64,000 nucleotides of DNA from Colwellia sp. 20A7 (GCF_009832865.1 NZ_CP047130.1:248001-312000), one strand, 5' to 3'. Positions 10,136-19,609 are shown, counted from the first letter of the stretch. Numbers and translations: made by a program. The notes: a model not told the origin generated them from the sequence alone.

Positions 10136-10367
10136 AATTATTTCTCTTTATTATAATGAACTCTTAAGTAGGTATGTATCATAAAATTAATAACGCCATT
10201 TTTATAATTGATTGATTTGAAGATAACGTTCTGTTTTATTGATGACTGTATTTGCCGAACAATAAGTGGGTAATATAGAGATTAGTGGTTGGCAGTGCGT
10301 TAATACTACGCAGAGTTTAAAGGGGGCCGTTAGCGTGTTACGAGAAGCATTAATCAATTATTTACAG
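10136..10367. other. katG upstream region with an OxyR-like half site
   Basis: The 310-base gap between katG and ahpF contains no gene. Its katG-proximal part (the katG promoter side) holds ACGTTCTG at 10227-10234, which matches the CAGAACGT half of the dyad upstream of ahpC copy 1; the second half is poorly conserved. The ahpF-proximal end is occupied by the ahpF terminator. Confidence 0.35.
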
Positions 10368-10403
10368 GCAAAAAAATAGGTGAATTGAATAATTCACCTA
10401 TTT
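10368..10403 (-). terminator. Rho-independent terminator of ahpF
   Basis: A perfect 13-base stem AAATAGGTGAATT / AATTCACCTATTT with loop of four. On the minus strand it ends in a run of seven or more T. It starts 43 bases after the ahpF stop. Confidence 0.9.
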
Positions 10404-10445
10404 ACGTTAATAATTTACTTTTTATTAGTCAGTTAATTACCTGTA

Positions 10446-12011
10446 TTAGCTTTCTCTAATCATGTAATCAAAGGCTGATAATGACGCTTTAGCCCCTTCG
10501 CCCATAGCAATAACAATTTGCTTATAAGGCACAGTAGTCACATCGCCCGCAGCAAAAATACCCGGTGTAGATGTTTGACATCTTTCGTCTATAATTACTT
10601 CACCATGCTGAGTACGGTCAACAACACCGTCTAGAAAAGTACTGTTAGGTAATAAACCAATTTGTACAAAAATACCGGCCAGCGGCTGTTGTTTAATATC
10701 ACCGGTTAATCTATCTTCATAAGCAAGAGCAACCACTTTACCGTCTTCTGCTATCACTTCTTTAGTGGCAGCATTTTTAATGATAGTAATTTTACTGTGT
10801 GCTTCAGCTTTTTCTACTAAGACTTTATCGGCTTTTAATTCAGGTAAAAATTCAAATACCGTAACATGATTAACCATACCTGCTAAATCAAGTGCCGCTT
10901 CAATACCGGAGTTACCACCACCGACTACTGCAACATCTTTACCTTTGAAAAACGGACCATCACAATGTGGGCAGTAAGCAACACCTGAACCAACATTTTC
11001 TTTCTCGCCAGGAACACCTAGTTCACGCCATTTTGCACCGGTAGCAACAATAATAGTTTTCGTTTCAATCACCTCACCACTAGATAGGTGTAATTTATGC
11101 GCTGATTTGGTCTTGATATCAGCTTTTTCAATGGTATCTACACGTAAAAACTCTTTGATAGTGACATCGTAATCACTTAAATGCGCATGCATATTACCGG
11201 TTAGCTCAGTACCTGTTGTTTTAGGTACTGAAATTAAGTTTTCTATACCTACAGTATCTTTTACTTGACCACCAATTCTGTCGGCAATCATAGTAACGTT
11301 TAATCCTTTACGTGCTGCATAAATTGCGGCGGCAACACCAGCAGGACCACCACCAATAACGGTTACATCTTGTAATGGCAATTGTTCAGCATCATCGGCA
11401 TTAACAATGTAAGGGAAACGTTCAATTAATTTATCGACTAATTGGGCTGTATCTATTTTGCCGTTGGCAAATAATTCACCATTTAAGTAAACGCTAGGTA
11501 CACCTTGAATATTACGTTCATCAATAAGTTCTTGGAATAAGCCTCCATCAATCATTTCTGAGCTAATATCATCATTTAGCAAAGCAAACTGATTTAGTGA
11601 TTGCACCACATCAGGACAGTTATGACAGCTTAAAGAAATAAATACTTCAAAGTGTAAATCGCCCTTAATTTTACTCACCATATTACTTAAGGTGTTATCA
11701 AGTTTAAGGGCGGTACCTGACGATTGTAAAATAGCTAAAATTAATGAATTAAATTCATGACCACTTGGTATACCTGAAAAGTGAATACCGTTATTTTTGC
11801 CATCTACCGACAAGTAAAATGTGATAGGGCTGCGTAAGTTATCATCACGCTCAATTAGACTTAAATTATCTGAGATTGAGCATAATTGTGTTAAAAATTC
11901 GACTAATTCTGGACGCTTCGCATGTTCACCAGTTTGTAAAACTAGTGCCACCTTGTTAGTCATATTTTGAGTGTATGTTTTTAGTGCGTTTAAAATATCT
12001 GTGCTTAACAT
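10446..12011 (-). CDS. ahpF: Alkyl hydroperoxide reductase subunit F
   Basis: NAD(P)H:peroxiredoxin oxidoreductase of 521 aa that regenerates AhpC. Domain order: an N-terminal double thioredoxin-like domain with the redox pair CHNC (Cys129, Cys132), an FAD-binding segment VIGGGPAGVAAAIYAARKG (218 on), the thioredoxin-reductase-type redox pair CPHC (Cys347, Cys350), an NADH-binding VVGGGNSGIEAA, and the FAD motif GIFAAGDVTTVPYKQ. Length equals E. coli AhpF. It lies 88 bases downstream of ahpC copy 2, with an intervening hairpin that probably limits read-through, so AhpF would be made at lower levels than AhpC. Cytoplasmic. Confidence 0.97.
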   Translation of the reverse strand: MLSTDILNALKTYTQNMTNKVALVLQTGEHAKRPELVEFLTQLCSISDNLSLIERDDNLRSPITFYLSVDGKNNGIHFSGIPSGHEFNSLILAILQSSGTALKLDNTLSNMVSKIKGDLHFEVFISLSCHNCPDVVQSLNQFALLNDDISSEMIDGGLFQELIDERNIQGVPSVYLNGELFANGKIDTAQLVDKLIERFPYIVNADDAEQLPLQDVTVIGGGPAGVAAAIYAARKGLNVTMIADRIGGQVKDTVGIENLISVPKTTGTELTGNMHAHLSDYDVTIKEFLRVDTIEKADIKTKSAHKLHLSSGEVIETKTIIVATGAKWRELGVPGEKENVGSGVAYCPHCDGPFFKGKDVAVVGGGNSGIEAALDLAGMVNHVTVFEFLPELKADKVLVEKAEAHSKITIIKNAATKEVIAEDGKVVALAYEDRLTGDIKQQPLAGIFVQIGLLPNSTFLDGVVDRTQHGEVIIDERCQTSTPGIFAAGDVTTVPYKQIVIAMGEGAKASLSAFDYMIRES

Positions 12012-12035
12012 AGTATTACCTTATTTAATCTGGTG

Positions 12036-12067
12036 AAAAAAGGCGGAATAATTTAGCCATTTCCGCC
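12036..12067 (-). terminator. Terminator or attenuator between ahpC copy 2 and ahpF
   Basis: Minus-strand stem GGCGGAA / TTCCGCC with a 12-base loop followed by TTTTTT. It lies between the ahpC stop and the ahpF start, so it may act as a partial terminator in an ahpC-ahpF operon. The same GGCGGA stem follows ahpC copy 1. Confidence 0.75.
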
Positions 12068-12099
12068 AATAGTTGGAAGATTTCTTTAGTTGATAGAGT

Positions 12100-12663
12100 T
12101 TAAATTTTGCCTACTAAGTCTAGGCTTGGTGTTAAGGTTGCTTCGCCTTGCTCCCAAGCTGCAGGACATACTTCGCCATCGTTTTCACGGACATATTGTG
12201 CTGCTTTAACATTACGTACCATGTCTTTAGCACTACGACCAATACCACCTGCATGAATGTGTGCTACTTGAATGATGCCATCAGGGTCAGCTAAAAAAGT
12301 ACCACGATGTGCCATATGGTCTTCTTCAATCATTACGTCAAAACCACGAGTAATGTTACCTGTTTGGTCGCCTAGCATTGGGAATTGAATTTTGCCAATT
12401 GCGTCAGACGAGTCGTGCCACGCTTTATGAGAGAAATGTGTGTCAGTTGATACAGCGTATACTTCAACACCTAATTTTTGTAACTCTTCATATTGGTTTG
12501 CCATGTCTTCTAATTCAGTAGGACATACAAAAGTAAAGTCTGCTGGGTAAAACAAGAAGATAGACCATTTACCTTTAACGCTGTCAGTTGTTACTTCAAC
12601 AAACTCGCCGTTGTGAAATGCTTGTGCTGTAAATTCTGGGATTGCTTTGCCTATTTGAGCCAT
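12100..12663 (-). CDS. ahpC: Alkyl hydroperoxide reductase subunit C, copy 2 (peroxiredoxin)
   Basis: Protein identical to copy 1 (peroxidatic Cys47, resolving Cys166, 187 aa). This copy is the one next to ahpF, in the conventional ahpC-ahpF order, and is divergent from katA, so it is probably the ancestral locus. DNA identity to copy 1 covers the first two thirds of the gene without a mismatch and about 120 bases upstream, where copy 2 has one more GCTT unit in a short GCTT run. GAGGAA precedes the ATG. The shared intergenic dyad at 12827-12847 could serve both this gene and katA. Confidence 0.97.
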   Translation of the reverse strand: MAQIGKAIPEFTAQAFHNGEFVEVTTDSVKGKWSIFLFYPADFTFVCPTELEDMANQYEELQKLGVEVYAVSTDTHFSHKAWHDSSDAIGKIQFPMLGDQTGNITRGFDVMIEEDHMAHRGTFLADPDGIIQVAHIHAGGIGRSAKDMVRNVKAAQYVRENDGEVCPAAWEQGEATLTPSLDLVGKI

Positions 12664-12826
12664 GATGTATTCCTCTTTATATATTTAAATGTTTATTTAA
12701 TTGTCGTATTAATTATTTAATAAAACGTTAATGAAAGTTTTGCTTCTGAAAGCTTGCTTGCTTGCTTTCGATGTATGTATAGTAGATTTAATCTTATGAT
12801 TGGTAAATTTGATTAAATTGATTTTT

Positions 12827-12847
12827 ACATTCTAAAAAATAGAATGT
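12827..12847. promoter_or_regulatory. Candidate OxyR operator between ahpC copy 2 and katA
   Basis: A perfect 21-base dyad ACATTCTA-AAAAA-TAGAATGT in the divergent ahpC/katA intergenic region, about 100 bases from katA and 165 from ahpC. The equivalent position upstream of ahpC copy 1 keeps the TTCT...AGAA core. The next gene after katA is an OxyR-type regulator, so an OxyR site is the simplest reading. Confidence 0.5.
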
Positions 12848-12947
12848 AAATTAATGGCTCTTTTACTAAAATAGACTAGGTTTATATAGGTAATAAAATT
12901 TAATCGATAAATAAGACATTCAGTCAATAATAACGAATAGGAATAAA

Positions 12948-14384
12948 ATGATGACGAATAAGAAACTAACAACAGCCGCTGGTTGCCCTGTAGCGCATAA
13001 CCAAGATGTAATGACTGCTGGGCCAAAAGGGCCGCAACTTTTGCAAGATGTGTGGTTTTTAGAAAAGTTAGCACATTTCGATCGTGAAGTTATACCAGAG
13101 AGACGTATGCATGCTAAGGGGTCAGCAGCATTTGGTAAATTTACAGTAACGCATGATATTACTAAATATACACGCGCAAAAATATTTTCTGAAATAGGGA
13201 AGGAAACTGAACTATTTACCCGTTTTAGTACCGTTGCTGGCGAACGTGGTGCAGCTGATGCAGAGCGAGATATTCGTGGTTTTGCTGTTAAGTTTTATAC
13301 CGAAGAAGGTAACTGGGATTTAGTTGGTAATAATACACCGGTATTCTTTTTGCGTGATCCGCTAAAATTCCCTGATTTGAACCATGCCGTTAAACGTGAT
13401 CCTAAAACCAATATGCGTAGTGCAACCAATAACTGGGATTTTTGGACATCGTTACCTGAAGCGTTACATCAAGTCACTATTGTGATGAGTGATCGCGGCC
13501 TACCTGCAAGTTACCGACATATGCATGGTTTTGGTAGTCATACGTTCAGCTTTATTAATGCAGACAATGAACGATTTTGGGTGAAGTTTCATTTAGAAAC
13601 TCAACAAGGCATTAAAAACTTAACAGATGCAGAAGCTGAAGTACTTGTAGGTCAAGATAGAGAAAGCCATCAAAAAGACTTATTTGAATCGATAGAAAAG
13701 CATGACTTTCCTAAGTGGACAATGAAAGTTCAAATTATGCCAGAAGCCGATGCAGCAACAGTACCATATAATCCTTTTGATTTAACAAAGGTTTGGCCTC
13801 ATAAAGATTATCCTTTAATTGAAGTAGGGGTAATGGAGTTGAATCGTAATCCTGAAAACTATTTTGCTGATGTTGAACAGGCAGCCTTTAATCCTGGAAA
13901 TATTGTTCCGGGTATCAGCTTCTCTCCAGATAAAATGCTACAAGGGCGATTATTCTCATATGGTGATGCACAACGTTATCGTTTAGGTGTTAACCATAAC
14001 CATATTCCGGTTAATGCCGCGCGTTGTCCTGTACATAGTTATCATCGAGACGGGCAAATGCGTACCGATGGTAATCATGGCGCTACAGTTGGTTACGAGC
14101 CGAATAACCAGGGTGAGTGGGCAGAACAGCCTGATTTTTCAGAGCCACCTTTAGCAATTGATGGCGCTGCAGCTCATTGGGATCATAGAGAAGATGAAGA
14201 TTACTTCTCACAAGCAGGTGACTTATTCCGTTTAATGAGTCCTGAGCAACAACAAGTTTTATTTAGTAACACGGCTGCTTCGATGGCTGATGTACCAGAT
14301 GAAATAAAATTACGTCATATTAAGCACTGCAGTGCAGCCGATGTAGATTATGGTAATGGTATTAAAACAGCGTTAGGCTTATAA
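12948..14384 (+). CDS. katA: Monofunctional haem catalase (KatA)
   Basis: Small-subunit clade haem catalase of 478 aa that converts H2O2 to water and oxygen. Seen: catalytic His55 in [12 protein letters not shown], the catalytic Asn in [14 protein letters not shown], and the proximal haem-ligand Tyr in [19 protein letters not shown]-binding-type residues follow in the [21 protein letters not shown] region. No signal peptide is present, so it should be cytoplasmic, complementing the exported KatG. AGGA lies before tandem ATGs at 12948 and 12951; either may be the start. It is divergent from ahpC copy 2 and followed by an oxyR gene 148 bases downstream. Confidence 0.97.
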   Translation: MMTNKKLTTAAGCPVAHNQDVMTAGPKGPQLLQDVWFLEKLAHFDREVIPERRMHAKGSAAFGKFTVTHDITKYTRAKIFSEIGKETELFTRFSTVAGERGAADAERDIRGFAVKFYTEEGNWDLVGNNTPVFFLRDPLKFPDLNHAVKRDPKTNMRSATNNWDFWTSLPEALHQVTIVMSDRGLPASYRHMHGFGSHTFSFINADNERFWVKFHLETQQGIKNLTDAEAEVLVGQDRESHQKDLFESIEKHDFPKWTMKVQIMPEADAATVPYNPFDLTKVWPHKDYPLIEVGVMELNRNPENYFADVEQAAFNPGNIVPGISFSPDKMLQGRLFSYGDAQRYRLGVNHNHIPVNAARCPVHSYHRDGQMRTDGNHGATVGYEPNNQGEWAEQPDFSEPPLAIDGAAAHWDHREDEDYFSQAGDLFRLMSPEQQQVLFSNTAASMADVPDEIKLRHIKHCSAADVDYGNGIKTALGL

Positions 14385-14415
14385 GTATTAGCTTGCTGCT
14401 AAGGCTTATTTAATC

Positions 14416-14448
14416 GTAACTAACCCCTGTTATTTTAGGGGTAGTTAC
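14416..14448 (+). terminator. Probable katA terminator
   Basis: Stem GTAACTAACCCCT / AGGGGTAGTTAC with one bulged A and an 8-base loop, 31 bases after katA. Only a short U-rich stretch follows, so efficiency is uncertain. Confidence 0.55.
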
Positions 14449-14532
14449 TATTTCACCTATATTAACGTGACAATATATTGAATTATTAATTAGAATGTCG
14501 TTGACGTTCAATACAACTGATTATAGAGACGA

Positions 14533-15447
14533 ATGATTTCATTAAAACAATTACATTATGCATTAGCGGTTGAAAAAACATTACATTTTAAAAAAGCGGC
14601 CGAAGCTTGCAATGTGTCACAGTCAGCATTAAGTACCGCAATTAATGAACTTGAAAAGCAATTAGGGGTTACTCTTTTTGAGCGTAATAACAAGCAAGTG
14701 TTAGTGACAAATAAAGGACAGTTGATTTTAGCTAAGGCTAAGCAAGTTAAGCTGGAAGTGGATGAACTTTTACAAATTGCCAATGCGAACCTTCAGCCAT
14801 TTTCTAATGGGATGACTATTGGTGTAATTCCGACTATTGGTCCTTATTTATTACCTAAAGTTTTACCTGATTTACGTAAGCAATATCCAGACTTTAAATT
14901 AAAAATCATCGAAGAACAGTCGCATGTGTTAGTTGATATGGTACGAAGCGGTGATATTGATGCTGCTATATTAGCGCTACCTTATGCTATTGATGGCTTG
15001 ATGCAGTTTGAATTTTGGCAAGAAGATTTCTATTGGGTGAGTCATAAAGATGAATGCCCGAGTCAAATGAAAGAAATTACCAGTGAACAATTAAGTGCTG
15101 AAAAATTAATGTTGTTAAAGGAAGGGCATTGCTTAAAAGATCATGCCTTGGCCGCCTGTAGTTTACAAAATAACAAACAAGAATCAGATTTCGACTCAGC
15201 GAGTTTGCATACCCTTATTCAAATGGTTGCGGGTAAGCTTGGAACAACACTTGTGCCACAGATGGCGCTTGATCAGTTAATTTATAGTGAATCTGAGCTA
15301 CGTGCTATTCATTTAAACGAGCCTGGTCCACACCGTAAAATATCATTAATCATTAGACCTAACTATGTAAGAACAGATGAAATAACCCTACTAAAAGATA
15401 TTTTTAAGGCGCAGTTAACAAAGAAGGTCTCGGCTAAGGATAGTTGA
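14533..15447 (+). CDS. oxyR: LysR-family peroxide regulator OxyR
   Basis: LysR-type transcription factor of 304 aa. The N-terminal winged helix-turn-helix covers residues 3-60 (FKKAAEACNVSQSALSTAI). The substrate-binding-like domain contains Cys200 and Cys209 in GHCLKDHALAAC, matching the redox cysteines Cys199 and Cys208 of E. coli OxyR that form the H2O2-sensing disulfide. Position directly after katA and beside ahpC, ahpF and katG supports peroxide sensing. Targets are likely the dyads near 7588, 12827 and perhaps 10227. It appears to have its own transcript start, since a hairpin separates it from katA. Confidence 0.93.
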   Translation: MISLKQLHYALAVEKTLHFKKAAEACNVSQSALSTAINELEKQLGVTLFERNNKQVLVTNKGQLILAKAKQVKLEVDELLQIANANLQPFSNGMTIGVIPTIGPYLLPKVLPDLRKQYPDFKLKIIEEQSHVLVDMVRSGDIDAAILALPYAIDGLMQFEFWQEDFYWVSHKDECPSQMKEITSEQLSAEKLMLLKEGHCLKDHALAACSLQNNKQESDFDSASLHTLIQMVAGKLGTTLVPQMALDQLIYSESELRAIHLNEPGPHRKISLIIRPNYVRTDEITLLKDIFKAQLTKKVSAKDS

Positions 15448-15556
15448 CTTCAAGGATGATCATCGAATAAATAGAACATAGTCCTCAATTTATTCGTATT
15501 TACTGAATTAATATATTTAGTCATTATAGTTACCACACAAACAAGAGGTAACTATT

Positions 15557-15676
15557 ATGAAAAATATTATTCACAATTTAAAAGCTATATTAGGCACTAA
15601 TGCTCGTAAAAATGCACGAGTTGACTGTAATTATTCAAATAATTATTATGGAGATCAAGTGTGTCAATGTAAATGA
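15557..15676 (+). CDS. Candidate small ORF, 39 aa, Cys-rich C-terminus
   Basis: Complete ATG-to-TGA frame of 39 codons preceded by AAGAGGT six bases before the ATG, a good ribosome binding site. The peptide starts MKNIIHNLKAIL, has a basic middle (NARKNAR) and ends in a Tyr/Asn- and Cys-containing tail with three cysteines (DCNYSNNYYGDQVCQCK). No database family comes to mind. It stands alone after oxyR and faces the 160-aa gene on the other strand. It could be a small structural or toxic peptide, a RiPP-like precursor, or chance; the ribosome binding site is the main support. Confidence 0.45.
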   Translation: MKNIIHNLKAILGTNARKNARVDCNYSNNYYGDQVCQCK

Positions 15677-15722
15677 TTTAACCTGAATAGCGGCCAGAGC
15701 CAGTTTACATTATTAGCCTAAT

Positions 15723-16205
15723 TTAATAAGCGTATTTAGCGTCGGCTTTGCTTGCTAACTGGCTGCGAAGTTCATCTTGATATGAAAATGTATCGAAGCC
15801 ATTATCAAATGCTTTTGCCGTTGGCCCGTATGAACTATCTAAAAGTGCTTTTACATCAACAATGTTTTTAAAGTTTTCTTGGGTAACATCATATTTTCCC
15901 CAATATTTTCCTTTTCCATCATATCCACGGTCATAGTCTTGACCTTTTATTAGAATGTCAGGTAACTCTTTCGCTAACGCTACTATAGTTTCGTTAGCAT
16001 TTAATTTGCCCTCAAGATAGCTTTTTTCATCTTCAGTAATATTACCTGAAACAACTAATTTATCATTATTATCAATAGAAAATCCCCAACTTTTTTGCGC
16101 TAACGATGGAGATGATAATTCTAAATCATGCATAAAACTTTCGTATTCAGGCCTTATTTGAGCAAGCTTCATTGGTAGTTCGCCAAAATCTATCGTCTGT
16201 TCCAT
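15723..16205 (-). CDS. Unknown 160-aa protein
   Basis: A soluble acidic protein that I do not recognise. No signal peptide or membrane segment. The middle contains a Gly/Tyr-rich stretch (GYDGKGKYWGKYDV), and the C-terminus is helical (YQDELRSQLASKADAKYAY). The start ATG has no clear Shine-Dalgarno. It lies 41 bases downstream of a 52-codon ORF on the same strand that does have one, so the two may form a small operon with translation of this gene dependent on the first. Function unknown. Confidence 0.6.
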   Translation of the reverse strand: MEQTIDFGELPMKLAQIRPEYESFMHDLELSSPSLAQKSWGFSIDNNDKLVVSGNITEDEKSYLEGKLNANETIVALAKELPDILIKGQDYDRGYDGKGKYWGKYDVTQENFKNIVDVKALLDSSYGPTAKAFDNGFDTFSYQDELRSQLASKADAKYAY

Positions 16206-16246
16206 TTTAACTAAAAGTTTAGATTCAGATTTATGCGCTGAGATAC

Positions 16247-16405
16247 TTAGAGGTTTATCGTAAGTGTTTGTTGTTTATTAATATCTGTAATTAACTCGCT
16301 ATCAGACAATTCACCTACTATAGTCGGCTCTACTATAGTCGCTTCTACATTATTTTTAAGTTGTTTTGTTACCGTATCGGTTAAAATATCGTGAGTTATT
16401 TTCAT
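16247..16405 (-). CDS. Candidate small ORF, 52 aa, upstream of the 160-aa gene
   Basis: ATG-to-TAA frame of 52 codons with GGAA eight bases before the start. The peptide begins MKITHDILTDTV, carries a duplicated five-residue unit (EATIV EPTIV, from a 15-base tandem duplication ACTATAGTCG...), then GELSDSEL and a polar C-terminus. The ELSDSEL stretch resembles the motif found in leader regions of some ribosomal peptide precursors, but there is no Gly-Gly site and no modifying enzyme nearby. Same strand and close spacing suggest co-transcription with the 160-aa gene. The remaining 220 bases up to tesB show nothing recognisable. Confidence 0.45.
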   Translation of the reverse strand: MKITHDILTDTVTKQLKNNVEATIVEPTIVGELSDSELITDINKQQTLTINL

Positions 16406-16625
16406 AGTTAATTCCATTTATAATGAATAGTAGTTTAATGTATTTATCGGTAAAATTAATAAAAACTTGAGCATTTTTTATTAATTTCACCTTATTCATA
16501 TATAAATTATTTAGCACAACTGCTTGTATTATAATCGTTATTTATTGTAATTTTGGTATTAACTACTTATCCTGATAATTTTTAACTAGGTGAAGCTTGA
16601 ATCTATTAGATTTTGTTTAACTCAA

Positions 16626-17483
16626 TTATCTTTGTCTGATAACGCCTTCTTGCATAGTAGAAGCGACAAGCTCGCCTTTACGGTTATATATTTGTCCACG
16701 CACTAAACCGCGTCCGTTGCTAGCTGAAGGGCTATCGATACAATATAACAACCAATCATCAAAACGGAACGGACGATGAAACCACATAGCATGGTCGACG
16801 GTAGCTATTTGGAAGTTAGGGCTAAAATGACTCGCACCGTGTGGCATTAAAGAGGCGGGTAAAAATTGAAAATCTGAAGCATAAGCAAGCATGCAGCTAT
16901 GATGGCGTAAATCATCAGGGAGAGTACCATTGGTTTTTAACCAGGTTTGACATGTAGAATCAGTTTTTTCAGGTTTAAGCCAATTATATTGTTGCACTGG
17001 GCGTATTTCTATCGGCATTTCTGCTAGTAACTTGTCACGCATTGGCTGCGGAAAGGCATCTTTATGCTTGATAATAAAATCACTATAAGATGCCAAACCA
17101 TCAGGTCCTGGAACTGTTGGCATACTATCTTGATGGTCAAAACCTTGTTCAAATTTTTGAAAAGAAGCTGTCATGTAAAAGATAGCTTTACCATTTTGGA
17201 TCGCTTTTACTCGACGAGTGCTAAAACTATTCCCGTTACGAATATCTTCTACTTCATAAACAACAGGTTTTGAAGCGTCACCGGCAAGTAAGAAATAAGA
17301 GTGGAGTGAATGTATGAAACGATCTTCATCAATAGTTGCTTGGGCAGCTGATAGTGCTTGTCCCATTACTTGACCACCAAATAAGGCTCTAAAGCCTAAA
17401 TCTTGGCTTTGACCTCGGTATATTCCTTTCTCAATGACTTCTAATTTTAGTAAAGCTAGTAATTCTTTTAAAACAGAACTCAT
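16626..17483 (-). CDS. tesB: Acyl-CoA thioesterase II (TesB)
   Basis: Double-hotdog thioesterase of 285 aa that hydrolyses medium and long acyl-CoA to free acid and CoA. The N-terminal hotdog contains QDLGFRALFGGQVMGQAL, typical of TesB; the C-terminal one contains IATVDHAMWFHRPFRFDDW, with the active-site Asp, and the end GRGLVRGQIYNRKGELVAST has the Gln/Thr region of the catalytic set. Length agrees with E. coli TesB (286 aa). Cytoplasmic. A single gene: 242 bases of AT-rich sequence without features separate it from the next gene on the right. Confidence 0.94.
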   Translation of the reverse strand: MSSVLKELLALLKLEVIEKGIYRGQSQDLGFRALFGGQVMGQALSAAQATIDEDRFIHSLHSYFLLAGDASKPVVYEVEDIRNGNSFSTRRVKAIQNGKAIFYMTASFQKFEQGFDHQDSMPTVPGPDGLASYSDFIIKHKDAFPQPMRDKLLAEMPIEIRPVQQYNWLKPEKTDSTCQTWLKTNGTLPDDLRHHSCMLAYASDFQFLPASLMPHGASHFSPNFQIATVDHAMWFHRPFRFDDWLLYCIDSPSASNGRGLVRGQIYNRKGELVASTMQEGVIRQR

Positions 17484-17725
17484 GTCTTAATACCCAATGT
17501 GTTGATAGTGTGGTGAGCTTATTAAACATCTTGGTTATAAGCTCGTTATGATTATGCATTTTAGTTATATTAGCAGTTTTTTCTATTGTATAAGTATTGA
17601 TCTATAAAAAAATTAAGATATTTTTTGTCTTAGTAATGCAGTTTAATTCTGATGAGAGCTTAACGGTTAATTTAATATTATTATCGTTTTTGATTGAGTA
17701 TAGATTCTGGATACTAAGCTTACAT

Positions 17726-19609
17726 TTAAAGCATTTTTGTTGGTTCAGTTAATTGCGCTAGAAAAATGTAGGGATCAATATCTTGAAAATTTGGGCTGTC
17801 GAAAGAATAAGTTATCATAACTGAAAAATCCCCTAAATTAGCAAAGAAGCGTAATTTTAACGCTGACACTATAGTCTCCATAATTACCATTACTTCGTCT
17901 TTATTTTGGTGTGGGAAAATTAATAAGTATTCTCCTTCGTGAATCAGGCCGGCATTTTCAAATTCATTAATGTGTTTAGTGATAACACTCGCTATTTCAT
18001 GGTTCACTTCAGCCACTATTTTTTTGTTAAATTGGCGCGTTAATTCTTGCCAATTATTAATAGAAATATAGCCTAAGGTTAATGGATAGGAATACTTTCT
18101 AGCCATGTTAAAACTCTTTTGATAAATATACTTTGTATGCCTTGGTGTGGTAATTATTTCGTTTGATTTTTCTACTGTCTCGTCATCTTTAAGTTTTTTT
18201 ATTAAACGATGTTTTAACCATAAATATATGACTAAGCAAAACAGTAGTATAATTATGCTAGATAATACAAATATCAGAATATGTTGTTGAATATAATTAA
18301 AAAGAGAAGGAGGCGCTAGTTCACTTTCATCTGAGAGGTCTTCAGCTTGTTGTTGTATTTTTTTGTCCGCAGAATCATTTTCTAGTTCAAGATTATTGTT
18401 AATAATTTTTTTATTTGATAGTTGAATATTTGCCGGTGCTATTTGTTGCTTTAAGGCATTGCTATATTTTTCTTGCCAAAAGTAAGCTAACGCCATGTTT
18501 TTATTATCATGATAAAAATCAGCAAGTAACGAGTATAAAATATTAAAATCATTGGTTAGTTCAATGCTTATTAACATTTGCTCTGCTTCTAATAATAAAT
18601 CACTCGTGGTTTGTGTTTTATTTATTAATTTATTAAGTATTACCAATGAGGTGATGGTTTCTAAATAAGGTTTAGTTAAGTTATATTGATAAAAGAGCGC
18701 TTTTGCAGCGAGTGTTTCACTTTGTGATTTAGCGTAATACTTTTGTTGCAATAGGGTTAGTCCTAACCCTTGCTTAGCATAGGCTGAATATGCATTTCCT
18801 GGTTTTTTTTCTGCATATCTTTCAGCTTCCCAATAGGCATTGTAAGCATCGTTAAATTGATTTAAGCGATAATATGCATTTCCTAAATGGTAATAAGTGT
18901 GTTCAATATTTTCTAATTTATTCAAACTAAAACGTAACTTTAATATATTAAGGTATATTGTGAGTGCTTCAGAGGAATTTCCTAAATGAAAATTTGCATT
19001 AGCTAGACTAGTTAATAACGTTATATTTTTGGTAATGCTTGGATTTTTCTTGAAAATATATTCAACTTTTCCGAGATCCATTAACGCCTTATTATATTGA
19101 TTTGATAAGGAAAATGCAGTGCTCCGATAACTTAAAGCAAGTAATAAGCATTTGATATCTTTTGTTTGTTGTGACAAATATACTGCTTGTTTAGACTCTA
19201 TTAGCAGTTGTTTGTAATTTTTTGTATCTAAAATAATGCTTACTATTTTTATTTGTAATAGTAGCTTTATTTTACTGTCTTTAGCGCTTGCTAAGCCATC
19301 TTGGGCAAATTGATAGGCGTTTTCAAGGTCTCCTGCATTGCTTGCTACATTGGCAAGTAATAAATAAGTTTTAGCAATGGTGGCTTTTGGGTATTGTTCT
19401 CTATTAAGTATGATTTCATTACTTAACTTTATAACTTCGTTGTAATCGAGTTTTTCAGTATCTTGTTGAAAAAGAAGCGCTACTTGGTTAATCATTTGCT
19501 CTTTGGCTGAAAATGTATTTTCGGCAGATAATGCATTGAAATTTAGCGTTAATAGAAAAAATAATAACATTAGAGTTCTTAACGTAAATTTTATTTTAAT
19601 AATTAACAT
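17726..19609 (-). CDS. TPR-repeat membrane protein with degenerate GGDEF domain
   Basis: Bitopic protein of about 627 aa. An N-terminal signal or anchor (hydrophobic residues ending NFNALSA) is followed by about 350 residues of tetratricopeptide-like helices (for example YYHLGNAYYRLNQFNDAYNAYWEAERYA), a membrane helix (about 450-470 in the longer reading) and a C-terminal GGDEF-fold domain. The GGDEF signature is replaced by HEGEYLLIF, and the metal-binding Asp motif is GYISINNW, so diguanylate cyclase activity is unlikely; it may bind a ligand or partner. ATG 19609 is preferred to a GTG at 19621; neither has a strong site. A c-di-GMP riboswitch lies just upstream on the opposite strand. Confidence 0.8.
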   Translation of the reverse strand: MLIIKIKFTLRTLMLLFFLLTLNFNALSAENTFSAKEQMINQVALLFQQDTEKLDYNEVIKLSNEIILNREQYPKATIAKTYLLLANVASNAGDLENAYQFAQDGLASAKDSKIKLLLQIKIVSIILDTKNYKQLLIESKQAVYLSQQTKDIKCLLLALSYRSTAFSLSNQYNKALMDLGKVEYIFKKNPSITKNITLLTSLANANFHLGNSSEALTIYLNILKLRFSLNKLENIEHTYYHLGNAYYRLNQFNDAYNAYWEAERYAEKKPGNAYSAYAKQGLGLTLLQQKYYAKSQSETLAAKALFYQYNLTKPYLETITSLVILNKLINKTQTTSDLLLEAEQMLISIELTNDFNILYSLLADFYHDNKNMALAYFWQEKYSNALKQQIAPANIQLSNKKIINNNLELENDSADKKIQQQAEDLSDESELAPPSLFNYIQQHILIFVLSSIIILLFCLVIYLWLKHRLIKKLKDDETVEKSNEIITTPRHTKYIYQKSFNMARKYSYPLTLGYISINNWQELTRQFNKKIVAEVNHEIASVITKHINEFENAGLIHEGEYLLIFPHQNKDEVMVIMETIVSALKLRFFANLGDFSVMITYSFDSPNFQDIDPYIFLAQLTEPTKML

